64,000 nucleotides of DNA from positions 124,001 through 188,000 of the forward strand of contig JAIXYN010000021.1 in the NCBI GenBank assembly GCA_027490195.1. Reading direction: 5' to 3'. This DNA is from Verrucomicrobiaceae bacterium. GTDB lineage: Bacteria; Verrucomicrobiota; Verrucomicrobiia; Verrucomicrobiales; Verrucomicrobiaceae. The notes below the pieces were generated by a model. It saw nothing but the letters and a program-made list of their open reading frames with translations. It did not search any database and was not told the DNA's origin. Position numbers and translations under genes: made by a program. This document shows positions 8,756-18,007 of the stretch, piece by piece; position 1 is the first letter of the stretch, and every line of letters starts with the position of its first letter.

Positions 8756-9576
8756 GAAGACATCTGCACTCGCTGTGGGTGGGTGTAAACGTTCATCGTT
8801 TCACCCCGCAGAAAGCCGATGAGCGTCTGACCCGCCTCCTGCGCGAAATCGACGGCGAGACTGCTCGGTGCGGAGATGGCCGCAACGAGCGGGATGCCGC
8901 CTGCCAGCGCCTTTTGAATGATCTCGAACGAAACCCGGCCGCTCACCAGCAGGATGTGCCGATCCAAGGGCAGCAGGTCGCGCAGCAAAGCGCAGCCAAG
9001 GATTTTATCGAGTGCGTTGTGGCGACCCACATCCTCACGCAGCACGACCAGATTGCCGTCTAGATCAAACAGACCGCTCGCATGCAGCCCACCGGTTTTG
9101 GCAAATGTTTCCTGTGCAGCGCGCAGCTTGTCAGGCAGACTGGCGATCAGTTTGGGCGAGACCTGCCAGCCGCCCTTAACGGCGGGAAACTGCTGAAACA
9201 CGCTCTCGATGCTCGTCTTGCCGCAGAGCCCGCAGCTTGATGCGCTGAAGACATGACGCGTCAGCGAGTCCCAGTTCACCACCGCTCCGCCGAGCAGTAC
9301 ATCAACGATATTGCCATGCTTGTTGTTGGTGCTGGGACACTGTGAGACTTCCAGAATGTCACGCGGCCGCTGCACCACGCCCTCGCTGACAAGAAAACCG
9401 GCCGCGAGTTCCTCATCATGTCCAGGCGTACGCATCACCACAGCCACAGAGCGGCCCTCGACGCGGATTTCGAGTGGTTCTTCTCGGGCGGTGACATCGC
9501 CGACCTCACTGGTGCCTCCCGCAGTGCTCACCTTGTGCACCTGCACTGCGGCCATGGCTGGATTTTCCGTGCTCAT
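8752..9576 (-). CDS. fdhD: Formate dehydrogenase accessory sulfurtransferase FdhD
   Basis: This 274-residue cytoplasmic protein has the FdhD core. DELAAGFLVSEG lies in the N-terminal half, the sulfur-carrying pair is in SSCGLCGK, and the REDVGRHNALDK block is followed by VSGRVSFEI. It transfers sulfur from a cysteine desulfurase to Mo-bis-PGD before cofactor insertion into formate dehydrogenase. Its ATG overlaps the lpxK stop by one base (TAATG), and its stop overlaps the desulfurase start. No formate dehydrogenase subunit is encoded in the window. Confidence 0.95.
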   Translation of the reverse strand: MSTENPAMAAVQVHKVSTAGGTSEVGDVTAREEPLEIRVEGRSVAVVMRTPGHDEELAAGFLVSEGVVQRPRDILEVSQCPSTNNKHGNIVDVLLGGAVVNWDSLTRHVFSASSCGLCGKTSIESVFQQFPAVKGGWQVSPKLIASLPDKLRAAQETFAKTGGLHASGLFDLDGNLVVLREDVGRHNALDKILGCALLRDLLPLDRHILLVSGRVSFEIIQKALAGGIPLVAAISAPSSLAVDFAQEAGQTLIGFLRGETMNVYTHPQRVQMSS

Positions 9577-10799
9577 TATGAGGACTCCATGAAATCAGCT
9601 GGCAGCACCCCTGCAGGTACTCGGCGTGGCTCGGCGATGAGACGTACCATCTTATCAAAAACGTCACGCCCACGAATGATCTCGATCTCTACGCGCATGA
9701 AATAGAAGGGAATGTCGGCGACGGGCAATTTGGGGAAGCGGACGTAATCCTTCTCCGTGGTGACCATGCAATGCACGTCCCGGCGCACGCAACGCTCCAC
9801 GAAGTTTTTCAGCTCCGGCCCGCGAAAGCGGTGATGATCCGCGAATCGGGCGATGACCTCGACCTTGGCGCCGAGTTTGCGCAGGCCGTTTTCAAAGCTC
9901 TCTGGCACGGCGATACCGGAAAGCGCGCCCACAAATTGATCGCGCAGTCCGTCGATCGGAAGTCGCTCGCCGGTATGGATGTTTTCGTAATGCATCGCGC
10001 GATGGCGGCATTCGATGATTTCAGCAGCCCGGTTGTAGCGGCGGATCTGCTTGACGACGTCCTCGCTGTCACCATCGGACTTCGTGATGAAGATGTAGCT
10101 GGCGCGGCGCAGGCTGCGCGGTGGTTCGCGCAGCGTGCCGCGTGGCAGCATGTAGCCGTTGTTGCCGAACACCGCCGTTTTGTCGATCAGCACAATGTCG
10201 TGCCTGTGCTTGAGCTTGAGGTATTGCAGGCCGTCATCCAGAATGAGGACATCGGCACCGAAGCGCTGAATCGCATGCGCTCCGGCCTTCACGCGGTTTT
10301 TGTCCACCACGACCGGGATGCCGGGGCAGTTCTTCGCTAGCATGAAAGGCTCGTCACCTGCGTTGTGTGAATCGAGCAGCACGTTTTCGCCATCGGAGAC
10401 GATGCGGGGCAGCGGTTCTGGCGGCTTGGGAATGAAGCCAAACCGGGAGGCCATTTTTTTCGAGAACGGCAGTTTCTTCTGCCGTTTGCTCTTGTAGCCA
10501 CGGGATAGAATGCAGACGCGGCGGCCATGCTCATGCAGCGCCTTCGCCAGCATTTCCACCACCGGAGTTTTGCCGGTGCCGCCGACGGTGAGATTGCCCA
10601 CGCTGATGACGGGCACGCCAAGGTGGTGGTCATGGATGTAGCGGTGGCGGTACAAATAGAGCCGTGTCCGTACCACCGCTGAATAGATGCCGGAAAGTCC
10701 ACGAAAGACGACCCGCAGCAGCGAAGCACGAATGCCTCGGCGGTTGTTGATCACCACGTCGATGATGAAGTTTTCGATGTCTTCCAGGGTATCTCTCAC
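9576..10799 (-). CDS. lpxK: Tetraacyldisaccharide 4'-kinase
   Basis: This 407-residue protein is longer than the roughly 330-residue E. coli enzyme. It has an N-terminal membrane-associated region and the P-loop GNLTVGGTGKTP that is diagnostic for LpxK. Further conserved blocks are ILSRGYK, DDGLQY and TTEKDYVR. It phosphorylates the 4' position of the lipid A disaccharide at the inner membrane. Translation appears to start at GTG 10799, and no ATG is available near this position. It is first in an operon with fdhD and the desulfurase, an unusual set of neighbours with no obvious functional link. Confidence 0.94.
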   Translation of the reverse strand: MRDTLEDIENFIIDVVINNRRGIRASLLRVVFRGLSGIYSAVVRTRLYLYRHRYIHDHHLGVPVISVGNLTVGGTGKTPVVEMLAKALHEHGRRVCILSRGYKSKRQKKLPFSKKMASRFGFIPKPPEPLPRIVSDGENVLLDSHNAGDEPFMLAKNCPGIPVVVDKNRVKAGAHAIQRFGADVLILDDGLQYLKLKHRHDIVLIDKTAVFGNNGYMLPRGTLREPPRSLRRASYIFITKSDGDSEDVVKQIRRYNRAAEIIECRHRAMHYENIHTGERLPIDGLRDQFVGALSGIAVPESFENGLRKLGAKVEVIARFADHHRFRGPELKNFVERCVRRDVHCMVTTEKDYVRFPKLPVADIPFYFMRVEIEIIRGRDVFDKMVRLIAEPRRVPAGVLPADFMESS

Positions 10800-10882
10800 G
10801 GGTAGGCATTGGAGGCGGGAAAGCGCATCACGTCAATGAGACGCCTTGCAGTTTGCAGAGGTGTTTTGTAGCCTCGCAAAAA

Positions 10883-12529
10883 ATGAAATTCATATACTGG
10901 ACGCTGCTAGGTCTTGTCGCTGCCCTGAACTCCGTTCAAGCCCGCCCGATGGCCGAGGCCGCAGCGCAGTTCGGCAAGCACCTTAAAGCCGGGTGTATCG
11001 TCACTGGCGAACGCGTAGGCGAGGATGTGAAATTTGCCATCTCCGGCTCGGCACCCGAAGCGGGAGGCCAGCCTCCTGAGAAGCTGGTTTTCGAGATTGG
11101 CTCCATCACTAAGGTTTTCACGGGCCTCCTGCTGGCTCAGGCTGTGGAGGAGAAGCAAGTGACGTTGGATATGACCCTCGGCACCCTTCTGGCAAAGCAG
11201 GTGAAATTTACAGATCCTCGAATAGCAGCGATCACTCTGAAGCAGTTGGCCACACACACCAGCGGACTGCCGCGCATGCCGGACAATATCGGAGTCGGTG
11301 CGAAGGAGGAGGATCCGTTTGCAAACTATGATGAGAAGCTGCTGCTGAGCTATCTCTCTACCGCCAAACTCGAAGGCGAAAGCCCTTTTTCATGCAACTA
11401 TTCAAATCTCGGTATGGGGTTGCTGGGTTATCTTTTAGGCGGCGTCTATCAGATGCCGTGGGAGCAGGCGGTAGTGGAAAAAATCTGCCTGCCATTGGGA
11501 TTGAACCACACCGCTGTGAATCCCGAAGCCAAGCTCCCGGTCGCCAAACCTTTTGATGATGAAAACAAAGAGGTGAAGCCGTGGCACTTCTCCGCTCTGG
11601 GAGGCTGCGGCGCATTGCGCAGCACGGCGGCCGATTTGATGAAGCTGGGTGATGCCATGCTGCACCCTGACAAGACGCCATTGCGTGAGGCTTTTGCACT
11701 CGCCTTGGCACCCCAGGCCGACGCGGCGGGCCATGGGGGTCAGATCGGGCTGGGCGTGTTTTTGGGCAAATTCGAGGGTGATTCAACCCTGCATCATGAT
11801 GGCACCACCTATGGCTACTGTTCCGGATTGCAGGTGATTCCTGCCAAAGGAATCGTTCGTGTCGCTTTGGTTAATAACGGTGGGCTCCCCGGCTCGATGG
11901 TGATTGCTGCCACGTCCGAGGCCAAGCCGGTGGATCCGGCAATGCAGAAAGAAATCACCCTCCCTGCGGAAGTTCTCAAGCAGTATCCCGGTGTCTATGA
12001 ACTCGACCGCGACTCACGCTTCACCGTGCTGCTGCGTGAGGGCCGGCTCTATGTCAACCTGACTGGGCAGCCCTTCGCGCGTGCCTTTGCCAAAGAGGCG
12101 GACCGCTTTTTCTATAAGATCGTGGCGGCTGAGATCGCTTTTAATCGCCGCGAAGGGATGGTTCATTCGCTGACGCTGTTTCAAAACGGCAACGAAATCA
12201 CCGCCAAACGCAGCAGTGTCCCGCCGCCGGAGTTCAAGCTGCGCCCCGCCAAAGAGCTGCAACCCTACGCGGGTGAGTATGCATTGATAGGAGCCAAGCC
12301 GCTGAAAGTCACTGTGCAGGCTAGTACTCTATTTGCGCAGATCGAGGGGCAGCCGGCACTGCCGGTCTTTGAGACTGCACCGGATCGCTTCGAATACGAT
12401 GCGGTGAAGGCCGTGCTTGTCTTCACACGGGATGACAAAAAGCAGATCAACGGCCTCACCCTCCTGCAAAACGGCCTGACTGTGCCTGCTCCCCGCGTCA
12501 AGAGCCCGACCAGTGCCCCGTCGAAGTGA
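10883..12529 (+). CDS. Secreted beta-lactamase-related serine hydrolase with C-terminal repeats
   Basis: This 548-residue exported protein starts with a signal peptide (MKFIYWTLLGLVAALNSVQA). The PF00144-type domain has all three catalytic motifs: S-x-x-K in FEIGSITKVF, Y-x-N in CNYSNLG and H-x-G in HHDGTTYGY. Two related segments of about 85 residues follow (YPGVYELD and YAGEYALI starts), resembling DUF3471-like repeats. The family includes penicillin-binding-like esterases and D-aminopeptidases, so true beta-lactamase activity is not implied. ATG 10883 was chosen over the upstream TTG because it begins the signal peptide. The 3' end overlaps the convergent ArsR-methyltransferase gene by 32 bases. 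Confidence 0.88.
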   Translation: MKFIYWTLLGLVAALNSVQARPMAEAAAQFGKHLKAGCIVTGERVGEDVKFAISGSAPEAGGQPPEKLVFEIGSITKVFTGLLLAQAVEEKQVTLDMTLGTLLAKQVKFTDPRIAAITLKQLATHTSGLPRMPDNIGVGAKEEDPFANYDEKLLLSYLSTAKLEGESPFSCNYSNLGMGLLGYLLGGVYQMPWEQAVVEKICLPLGLNHTAVNPEAKLPVAKPFDDENKEVKPWHFSALGGCGALRSTAADLMKLGDAMLHPDKTPLREAFALALAPQADAAGHGGQIGLGVFLGKFEGDSTLHHDGTTYGYCSGLQVIPAKGIVRVALVNNGGLPGSMVIAATSEAKPVDPAMQKEITLPAEVLKQYPGVYELDRDSRFTVLLREGRLYVNLTGQPFARAFAKEADRFFYKIVAAEIAFNRREGMVHSLTLFQNGNEITAKRSSVPPPEFKLRPAKELQPYAGEYALIGAKPLKVTVQASTLFAQIEGQPALPVFETAPDRFEYDAVKAVLVFTRDDKKQINGLTLLQNGLTVPAPRVKSPTSAPSK

Positions 12530-13475
12530 GGCGGTTTTCCTTCTCAGCCAGCGCTAGGATTGTCTGAAAATGCGGACTCTTGCTCTCGCGATGCACCACG
12601 CTCGTCTCGATCTTTTTGAATCCTGCGGTGCCGAGCATGTCGTGCAGATCGCTCTCAGAAAAGCCGAGCCAGACGTCGGCATAGAGATCGCGCGCCTGCT
12701 CGAACTGATGCTTGAGGAGATCCAGCACCACGATGCGTCCGCCCGGTCTCAGGATGGTCAGCGCGGCTTTGAGCGCCTTTTCTGGATTCTGCGCGTGATG
12801 AAGCGCCTGGCTGAGGAAGACCAGATCCACACTCAGTGGCGGTATCGGCGGTGCTTCAATGTCACCGAGACGAAATTCGAGGTTCGCAAAACCGTGCTTC
12901 TGCGCCAGCTCCGCGCCATAGGCCACCATCTTCTCGCTGCTATCGACGGCGATTACCTTTTTTGCCCGCTCGGCGAGCAGTTGCGAAAGCGTGCCCTCGC
13001 CTGCGCCGAGATCGGCAATGACCAGCGGCGGCATGAGTTTGAGCAGGGTCTCTCCCAAGCCCTTCCACGAACGGCCGGGGATGTAGTGCCGGCCAAACTT
13101 GCCCGCCAGCGCGTCGAAGTAGGCCTTCGCCGTTTGCACCCGCTTGCGCAGCACGATTTGCAGCGCCTCAGCGTCTTTGGTCACCTCTCGCAGTTCAGCC
13201 CCCGCCGCTTCCAGCAGTGCAAGAAAATGCTCATGAGTCGGCTGATCCTTGGCGGCAGGCTCGTCGAGCTGATACAGCCGGTTCTTGCCACTGCGGCGGT
13301 CACTCACCAGCCCTGCTGCTTTTAGTTTGGCCAGCTGTGCGGAGATGTTGGACTGCGGTAGTGACAGCACTTCCTGCAACTCCGCCACGCTCAGCTCTTC
13401 CTGCTTGAGCAACAAAAGCAGCCGCACCCGCGTGGGGTCGGCAATGAGACTGAGCGATTTGAGTACAGAGGCCAA
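12498..13475 (-). CDS. ArsR-family regulator fused to a SAM-dependent methyltransferase
   Basis: This 325-residue protein has an ArsR winged helix at about 1-75 (IADPTRVRLLLLL; LPQSNISAQLAKLKAAGLV) and a class I methyltransferase domain at about 125-310 (VIADLGAGEGTLSQLLA as motif I; VDLVFLSQALHH). Such fusions are widespread and are thought to be regulators, sometimes of methionine/SAM-cycle genes, but no such gene is adjacent here. No metal-binding cysteine pair is visible in the HTH part. Translation probably starts at TTG 13475, since the upstream frame closes without an ATG or GTG. Confidence 0.87.
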   Translation of the reverse strand: MASVLKSLSLIADPTRVRLLLLLKQEELSVAELQEVLSLPQSNISAQLAKLKAAGLVSDRRSGKNRLYQLDEPAAKDQPTHEHFLALLEAAGAELREVTKDAEALQIVLRKRVQTAKAYFDALAGKFGRHYIPGRSWKGLGETLLKLMPPLVIADLGAGEGTLSQLLAERAKKVIAVDSSEKMVAYGAELAQKHGFANLEFRLGDIEAPPIPPLSVDLVFLSQALHHAQNPEKALKAALTILRPGGRIVVLDLLKHQFEQARDLYADVWLGFSESDLHDMLGTAGFKKIETSVVHRESKSPHFQTILALAEKENRLTSTGHWSGS

Positions 13476-13533
13476 GGCAAAGTCATCGTATCAACGCATC
13501 ATGATTCATCAATGCTAGAGTTTCGGCAAGGAT

Positions 13534-14214
13534 TCAGAGCTTGGATGCTACCCAGATGCCCGCCTTGCTCTGCTGGGCCCGGCGCTTCAGTTCCTGAAGC
13601 TCCAGCGCGTAGTCATTGATCGAGCGCGAATCCGCAGGCAAGCTCGACGTCACGCCCGCTACGCGTGCATAGCCTTTCTGCACCAGCAGGTCCGCCAGAT
13701 AAACCTGCTTGCCGGGGCTGATCTCCACCAAAATCAGCGCGTAGTAGCGGCTGAGTCCGGGCACCTCCTCCCAACGCGTCATCACCGTGAACGGCTGCTG
13801 CTTGAGCAACTGGGTTACATAATTGGCAGCTCTCTGACCCTCCTCGATCACGCGCTGACTGCTCACACCAAAGTAGCGCCCCTGCTCCTGCACGCGCTGC
13901 GGGTGGATCAGTGAAATGTCCGGTGCATCGACGAAGTAGAGCACAAAAATGTGCTCGTCCTCTGTGTCGCTCACCTTGATGCGCAAGGTGTCCGCCTCAT
14001 TGGCGCGGCTTTCGATCAATTTAGCCTTGGGGAAGATTTTGAACTCCGGCAGCGGCGCACGACTGGCCTGACCTGCGGGCACTTGGGCCATCATCACAGG
14101 CAGCGCCTGCAACGGTGCAGGCCGACTCTCCTTCAGCAAAATCGCCACAAGTACGATGATCAACACCAGCACGCAGGTGATGGCGAGATTCAGCAAAGTG
14201 TCACGGAAAGGCAT
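13534..14214 (-). CDS. Membrane-anchored staphylococcal nuclease-like protein
   Basis: This 226-residue protein has one N-terminal membrane helix (about 8-27) and then an SNase-fold region. FVDAPD corresponds to the catalytic-loop DAPE block, and LADLLVQKGYARV is the conserved nuclease helix. The usual arginines around the active site are not clearly placed, so activity is uncertain. It is probably exposed in the periplasm. It stands alone, divergent from the GntR gene. Confidence 0.7.
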   Translation of the reverse strand: MPFRDTLLNLAITCVLVLIIVLVAILLKESRPAPLQALPVMMAQVPAGQASRAPLPEFKIFPKAKLIESRANEADTLRIKVSDTEDEHIFVLYFVDAPDISLIHPQRVQEQGRYFGVSSQRVIEEGQRAANYVTQLLKQQPFTVMTRWEEVPGLSRYYALILVEISPGKQVYLADLLVQKGYARVAGVTSSLPADSRSINDYALELQELKRRAQQSKAGIWVASKL

Positions 14215-14350
14215 GCAGAGCGGTCAGAGATTGGTCTGGCCCACTGTCCCGCGTTCAGGCAGGTGCTCAAGCCGCAAGTGCTGCGGGTGTGAGAATGCTG
14301 CCTGCCCTGCCTGGAATGTCCTCACGAAAGAATTTGGCCTTCCTTCCGTA

Positions 14351-14372
14351 ATTGGTATGACCTCCTACCAAT
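14351..14372. promoter_or_regulatory. Probable GntR/FadR-type operator
   Basis: An inverted repeat has arms ATTGGTA and TACCAAT with an 8-base spacer, three bases before the ATG of the GntR gene. Its left half contains TGGTATGACC, which fits the TGGTnnnACC core of FadR-subfamily operators. No Shine-Dalgarno sequence lies between the repeat and the ATG. Autoregulation is inferred. Confidence 0.6.
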
Positions 14373-14375
14373 CGC

Positions 14376-15077
14376 ATGACGATTACCCCGCTCAAACCCA
14401 CCCCTTCTCTTGTTGAGCAGGTCTGCTCACGACTGGCGCGTCAGTTGCGTGATGAGGCTGCTCCTGGTGATGGCAAACTCCCCCCCGAGCGCCTGATGGC
14501 CGAACGTCTCGGCGTAAGCCGCACCGTATTGCGTGAAGCAACAAAGCGGCTTGAGCTCCAAGGCCTGCTGGAAATCCGCCACGGCAGCGGCATCCGGGCG
14601 GTAAACCGGCTGCACAAGCCGCTGAGCGGCTCCCTCTCGATCTTGCTTCCCGAGTTGCCCGAGCGGCTGCGTCAGTTAAGCGAAGCCCGTACCGCAATCG
14701 AGCCGGAGATCGCCCGCCAGGCCGCCTTGAAGGCCAAAGCTCCGGACGTGAAGCAACTGCGGGGCATTCATGAACGCCTGGTGGCGGCTGAGACTCACGA
14801 CGAAGCCGTCGAGGCCGACATCGATTTCCACCGCACGCTGGCCCGCATCGCAGGCAACGAAATTTTGAAGCTCATGCTCGAATCGCTTGCTGACCTCGGG
14901 CGTGAAAGCCGCCGTGTGACGATTGGCAACGTCGGCAGGCAGCGCGCCATCGACCATCACACGGCCATCTTGAATGCGGTAACTGCACATGATGCCAATG
15001 CCGCCGCCATGGCGATGAAGCACCACATGGACGAGGCCGCACTCGATCTGGCCACCAAAGCGAAAACCAAACGATGA
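14376..15077 (+). CDS. GntR-family transcriptional regulator, FadR/FCD subfamily
   Basis: This 233-residue protein has an N-terminal winged helix (LPPERLMAERLGVSRTVLREA) and an all-helical FCD effector domain with the metal-ligand pattern D/H...H...H (DIDFHRTLA; AAMAMKHH). Members of this branch usually bind an organic acid intermediate and repress the pathway beside them. The ATG of the next gene overlaps its stop by four bases, so it probably controls the catabolic operon at 15074-20837. A matching inverted repeat lies directly upstream. Confidence 0.92.
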   Translation: MTITPLKPTPSLVEQVCSRLARQLRDEAAPGDGKLPPERLMAERLGVSRTVLREATKRLELQGLLEIRHGSGIRAVNRLHKPLSGSLSILLPELPERLRQLSEARTAIEPEIARQAALKAKAPDVKQLRGIHERLVAAETHDEAVEADIDFHRTLARIAGNEILKLMLESLADLGRESRRVTIGNVGRQRAIDHHTAILNAVTAHDANAAAMAMKHHMDEAALDLATKAKTKR

Positions 15078-18007
15078 AAATCACGCTATTCATTCTCCTA
15101 GTCACGGTTCCTGCACTGGCTGTTGATTTCGACCAGGACATCCGTCCGCTGCTGCAGCAGCACTGCGTCGAGTGTCACGGCGCAAAAAAGCAAAAGGGCG
15201 AACTGCGTCTTGATGCCAAAATCTTTGCGTTCAAGGGCGGTCATGATGGGCAGGCCATTGTGGCGGGCGACACAACCAAAAGCCTGATGCTGCAACGCAT
15301 CAAATCTAACGATGACGACGAACGCATGCCGCCGAAGGGTGAGCCGCTTTCGCCAGCGCAGATTGCATTGGTACAGGCGTGGATCCAAGCGGGTGCCGTG
15401 TGGCCTGAAAACGCCTCTGACAAAGCTGCCGTCGTGGACAAGCGCCTCCAGCATTGGTCCGTGCAACCTGTGCGAGCAGTCAAAGACGCCTCCATCGACT
15501 CGCTGATCGACGCGAAGCTCGCTCAGAAGAACCTAGTGATGTCCCCAGCGGCTGACAGGCGCACTTTGATTCGCCGTTTGAGCTTTGATCTGGTCGGTCT
15601 GCCGCCGACACCGGAGAGGGTTGAGCAATTTGTGAAGGAAGCGGACCCCAAGGCCTATGAAAATCTGGTCGATGAACTGCTTCGCTCCACCCATTACGGC
15701 GAGCGCTGGGCTCGGCACTGGCTCGACATCGCCCATTACGCCGACACGCATGGCTTTGAACGGGATCAACTGCGCCCGAATGCGTGGCGCTATCGCGATT
15801 ACGTCATCGACTCGTTCAACTCTGACAAGCCTTACGATCAATTCATCCGCGAGCAGATCGCAGGCGATGTGATCGCACCGAATGATCCGCAGGCAGTCAT
15901 CGCCACCGGATTTCTCGCTGCCGGTCCGTGGGACTTCGTAGGGCAGGTGGAAACCAGAAGTGACATGCTCAGACGCGCCGCACGCGCAGGCGATCTCGAT
16001 GACATGGTCACGCAGGTCATCACTTCAACAATGGGCATCACGGTGAACTGCGCACGCTGCCACGATCATAAACTCGATCCCGTCAAGCAGGAGGAGTACT
16101 ACCGGCTGTGGGCCGTGTTTGCCGGAGTGAAACGCGGAGATCGCGAGGTGGACAGCGCGGAGGCAAAGCGCATCGCCAGCGAGAAGGCGCGCCTCACGCA
16201 GGAGCTGGCAACGACGCGTGCACAAATTGCGAGGCTTGCTGGTGAGGGCCTCGATCTTGCCGACATGGTGGGAGGTGGTGTTAAAGGTCGCGGCATTGAT
16301 TTGCGCACCGGCAATCTGACCACCGGCAAGCTCGGCTACCATAGGGACTTTAAGACAAACCGGCTGCAACGCATCGAGTGGCCTGCTGAAGTGAAGGACA
16401 CAGAGCGCCGGGTTTCCTGGGTCTTTGTGCCGGACGGCCGGAATCCCGTGCCCGTTGCCCCCAAACAGGAGGTCAAGGGAGTCCCTGCCACCAGCGGTCA
16501 CACTTGGGATGCGATTCGCAACGGCCCGCTGAACGCACAGCGCAGCACGAAGATCAGCGGGGTGGATTATGCGGAGAAAAATCATTCTATCCTTGGGCTG
16601 CATGCCAATAGCGGCATCACCTTTGATCTCGCGAAGATTCGCCAGGGCAGCGGCATGGACATGATGCATTTCACCGCCGCACTTGGCTTCGGTACCGATG
16701 CAGGTGCTGCGGCCTCTCGCGCGGACTTCACCGTGTTTGTGGATGCTGAGCGCAAGTTTCAGAAGCTGAAGTTGCGCAAGGATGAGTTCGCGCACCTCGA
16801 CATCGCTATTCCAGCCACGGCGAAAACGCTCACACTCATCGCCACCGACGGCGGTGACGGCATCAGCAGCGATCTATTGTTCCTCGGTGATGCACGGCTG
16901 GTGCCAGAGGTGGAGAACAACAAACTCACAGCCGCCGACCAGGAGCAGTTGAAGCTTCTGCGAGCTCAAGCTGTTAAACTGGACGCCTCGCTCAGAGCTC
17001 TGCCCGAACCGGCCAAAGTCTATGCCGTCGTCAGTGAAGCTCAGACGCCTGTGATTCAGGTCCAACGTCGCGGCAATCCCGAGGACCCGCAGCAGGAAGT
17101 GCAGCCCGGTGCTTTCGCCTGGGCCAAACACGCCAGCATCGATTTCGGCACGAACCCCCTGCCTGAAGGACAGCGCCGCCGCATGCTTGCGGAGTGGATC
17201 ACCCATCCCGACAATCCGCTCACACGTCGTGTGCTTGTGAACCGTCTCTGGCATCATCACTTCGGTCAGGGCATCGTCACCACGCCCAGCGACTTCGGCC
17301 TCGGCGGCGACAAGCCTTCGCATCCTGAACTGCTCGACTTTCTTGCCGATGAACTGCTTCGCAGCGGCTGGTCGGTGAAGCACCTGCACAAGCTCATTGT
17401 CATGAGCGCGGCGTATCAGCAGCAATCCACTTCCCACAATGACACGGCAAGTGGTCTGGATGCCCAAAATCGCCTGCTCTGGCGGCAGAATTCGCGCCGC
17501 TTGGATGCCGAGTCCGTTCATGACGCGGTGCTGAGTGTCGCAGGCACATTGAATCCAGCCATTGGCGGTCCCGGCTACCGCGATTTCAACTTCACCGAGG
17601 CTTACGCGCCCATTTACGATTACATCACGCCCGACAAACCCGAACTGCTGCGTCGCAGTATCTACCGCTTCGTGGTGCGCACCACACCGCATCAGTTCAT
17701 GTCCACGCTCGACTGTCCCGATCCCGCAAACCTGACTCCGGCCCGCGCGCAAACCACCACCGCGTTGCAGGCGCTAGCGCTAAGCAACAACGAGTTCATG
17801 CTGCAGCAGGCCAGGAGCCTCGCCACTCGCATTGAAAACGAAACCGACTCACGCGCCGCCGCCATCCGTCGTGCCTTCGCTCTCTGTTTCCAACGTTCCC
17901 CCACCGACGAAGAACTCGCCGCCTCCTCCCATCTTGTCGCCGAACAAACCCTCTTCGCCCTCTGCCGCATGCTCATCAATGCGAGTGAGTTCGTTTACAT
18001 CGACTGA
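15074..18007 (+). CDS. Secreted cytochrome-c / DUF1549 / DUF1553 protein of PVC bacteria
   Basis: This 977-residue protein has a signal peptide (1-16) and a planctomycete-type cytochrome c domain with heme motif CVECH (about 30-110). DUF1549 follows (RRLSFDLVGLPPTP to about 360) with a second CxxCH in CARCHDH. A middle carbohydrate-binding-like region and DUF1553 come next (LTRRVLVNRLWHHHFGQGIV onwards). Proteins of this architecture pair with DUF1501 partners in Planctomycetota and Verrucomicrobiota and are linked to polysaccharide breakdown, but the reaction is unproven. It is translationally coupled to the GntR gene and to the following beta-helix protein. Confidence 0.93.
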   Translation: MKITLFILLVTVPALAVDFDQDIRPLLQQHCVECHGAKKQKGELRLDAKIFAFKGGHDGQAIVAGDTTKSLMLQRIKSNDDDERMPPKGEPLSPAQIALVQAWIQAGAVWPENASDKAAVVDKRLQHWSVQPVRAVKDASIDSLIDAKLAQKNLVMSPAADRRTLIRRLSFDLVGLPPTPERVEQFVKEADPKAYENLVDELLRSTHYGERWARHWLDIAHYADTHGFERDQLRPNAWRYRDYVIDSFNSDKPYDQFIREQIAGDVIAPNDPQAVIATGFLAAGPWDFVGQVETRSDMLRRAARAGDLDDMVTQVITSTMGITVNCARCHDHKLDPVKQEEYYRLWAVFAGVKRGDREVDSAEAKRIASEKARLTQELATTRAQIARLAGEGLDLADMVGGGVKGRGIDLRTGNLTTGKLGYHRDFKTNRLQRIEWPAEVKDTERRVSWVFVPDGRNPVPVAPKQEVKGVPATSGHTWDAIRNGPLNAQRSTKISGVDYAEKNHSILGLHANSGITFDLAKIRQGSGMDMMHFTAALGFGTDAGAAASRADFTVFVDAERKFQKLKLRKDEFAHLDIAIPATAKTLTLIATDGGDGISSDLLFLGDARLVPEVENNKLTAADQEQLKLLRAQAVKLDASLRALPEPAKVYAVVSEAQTPVIQVQRRGNPEDPQQEVQPGAFAWAKHASIDFGTNPLPEGQRRRMLAEWITHPDNPLTRRVLVNRLWHHHFGQGIVTTPSDFGLGGDKPSHPELLDFLADELLRSGWSVKHLHKLIVMSAAYQQQSTSHNDTASGLDAQNRLLWRQNSRRLDAESVHDAVLSVAGTLNPAIGGPGYRDFNFTEAYAPIYDYITPDKPELLRRSIYRFVVRTTPHQFMSTLDCPDPANLTPARAQTTTALQALALSNNEFMLQQARSLATRIENETDSRAAAIRRAFALCFQRSPTDEELAASSHLVAEQTLFALCRMLINASEFVYID

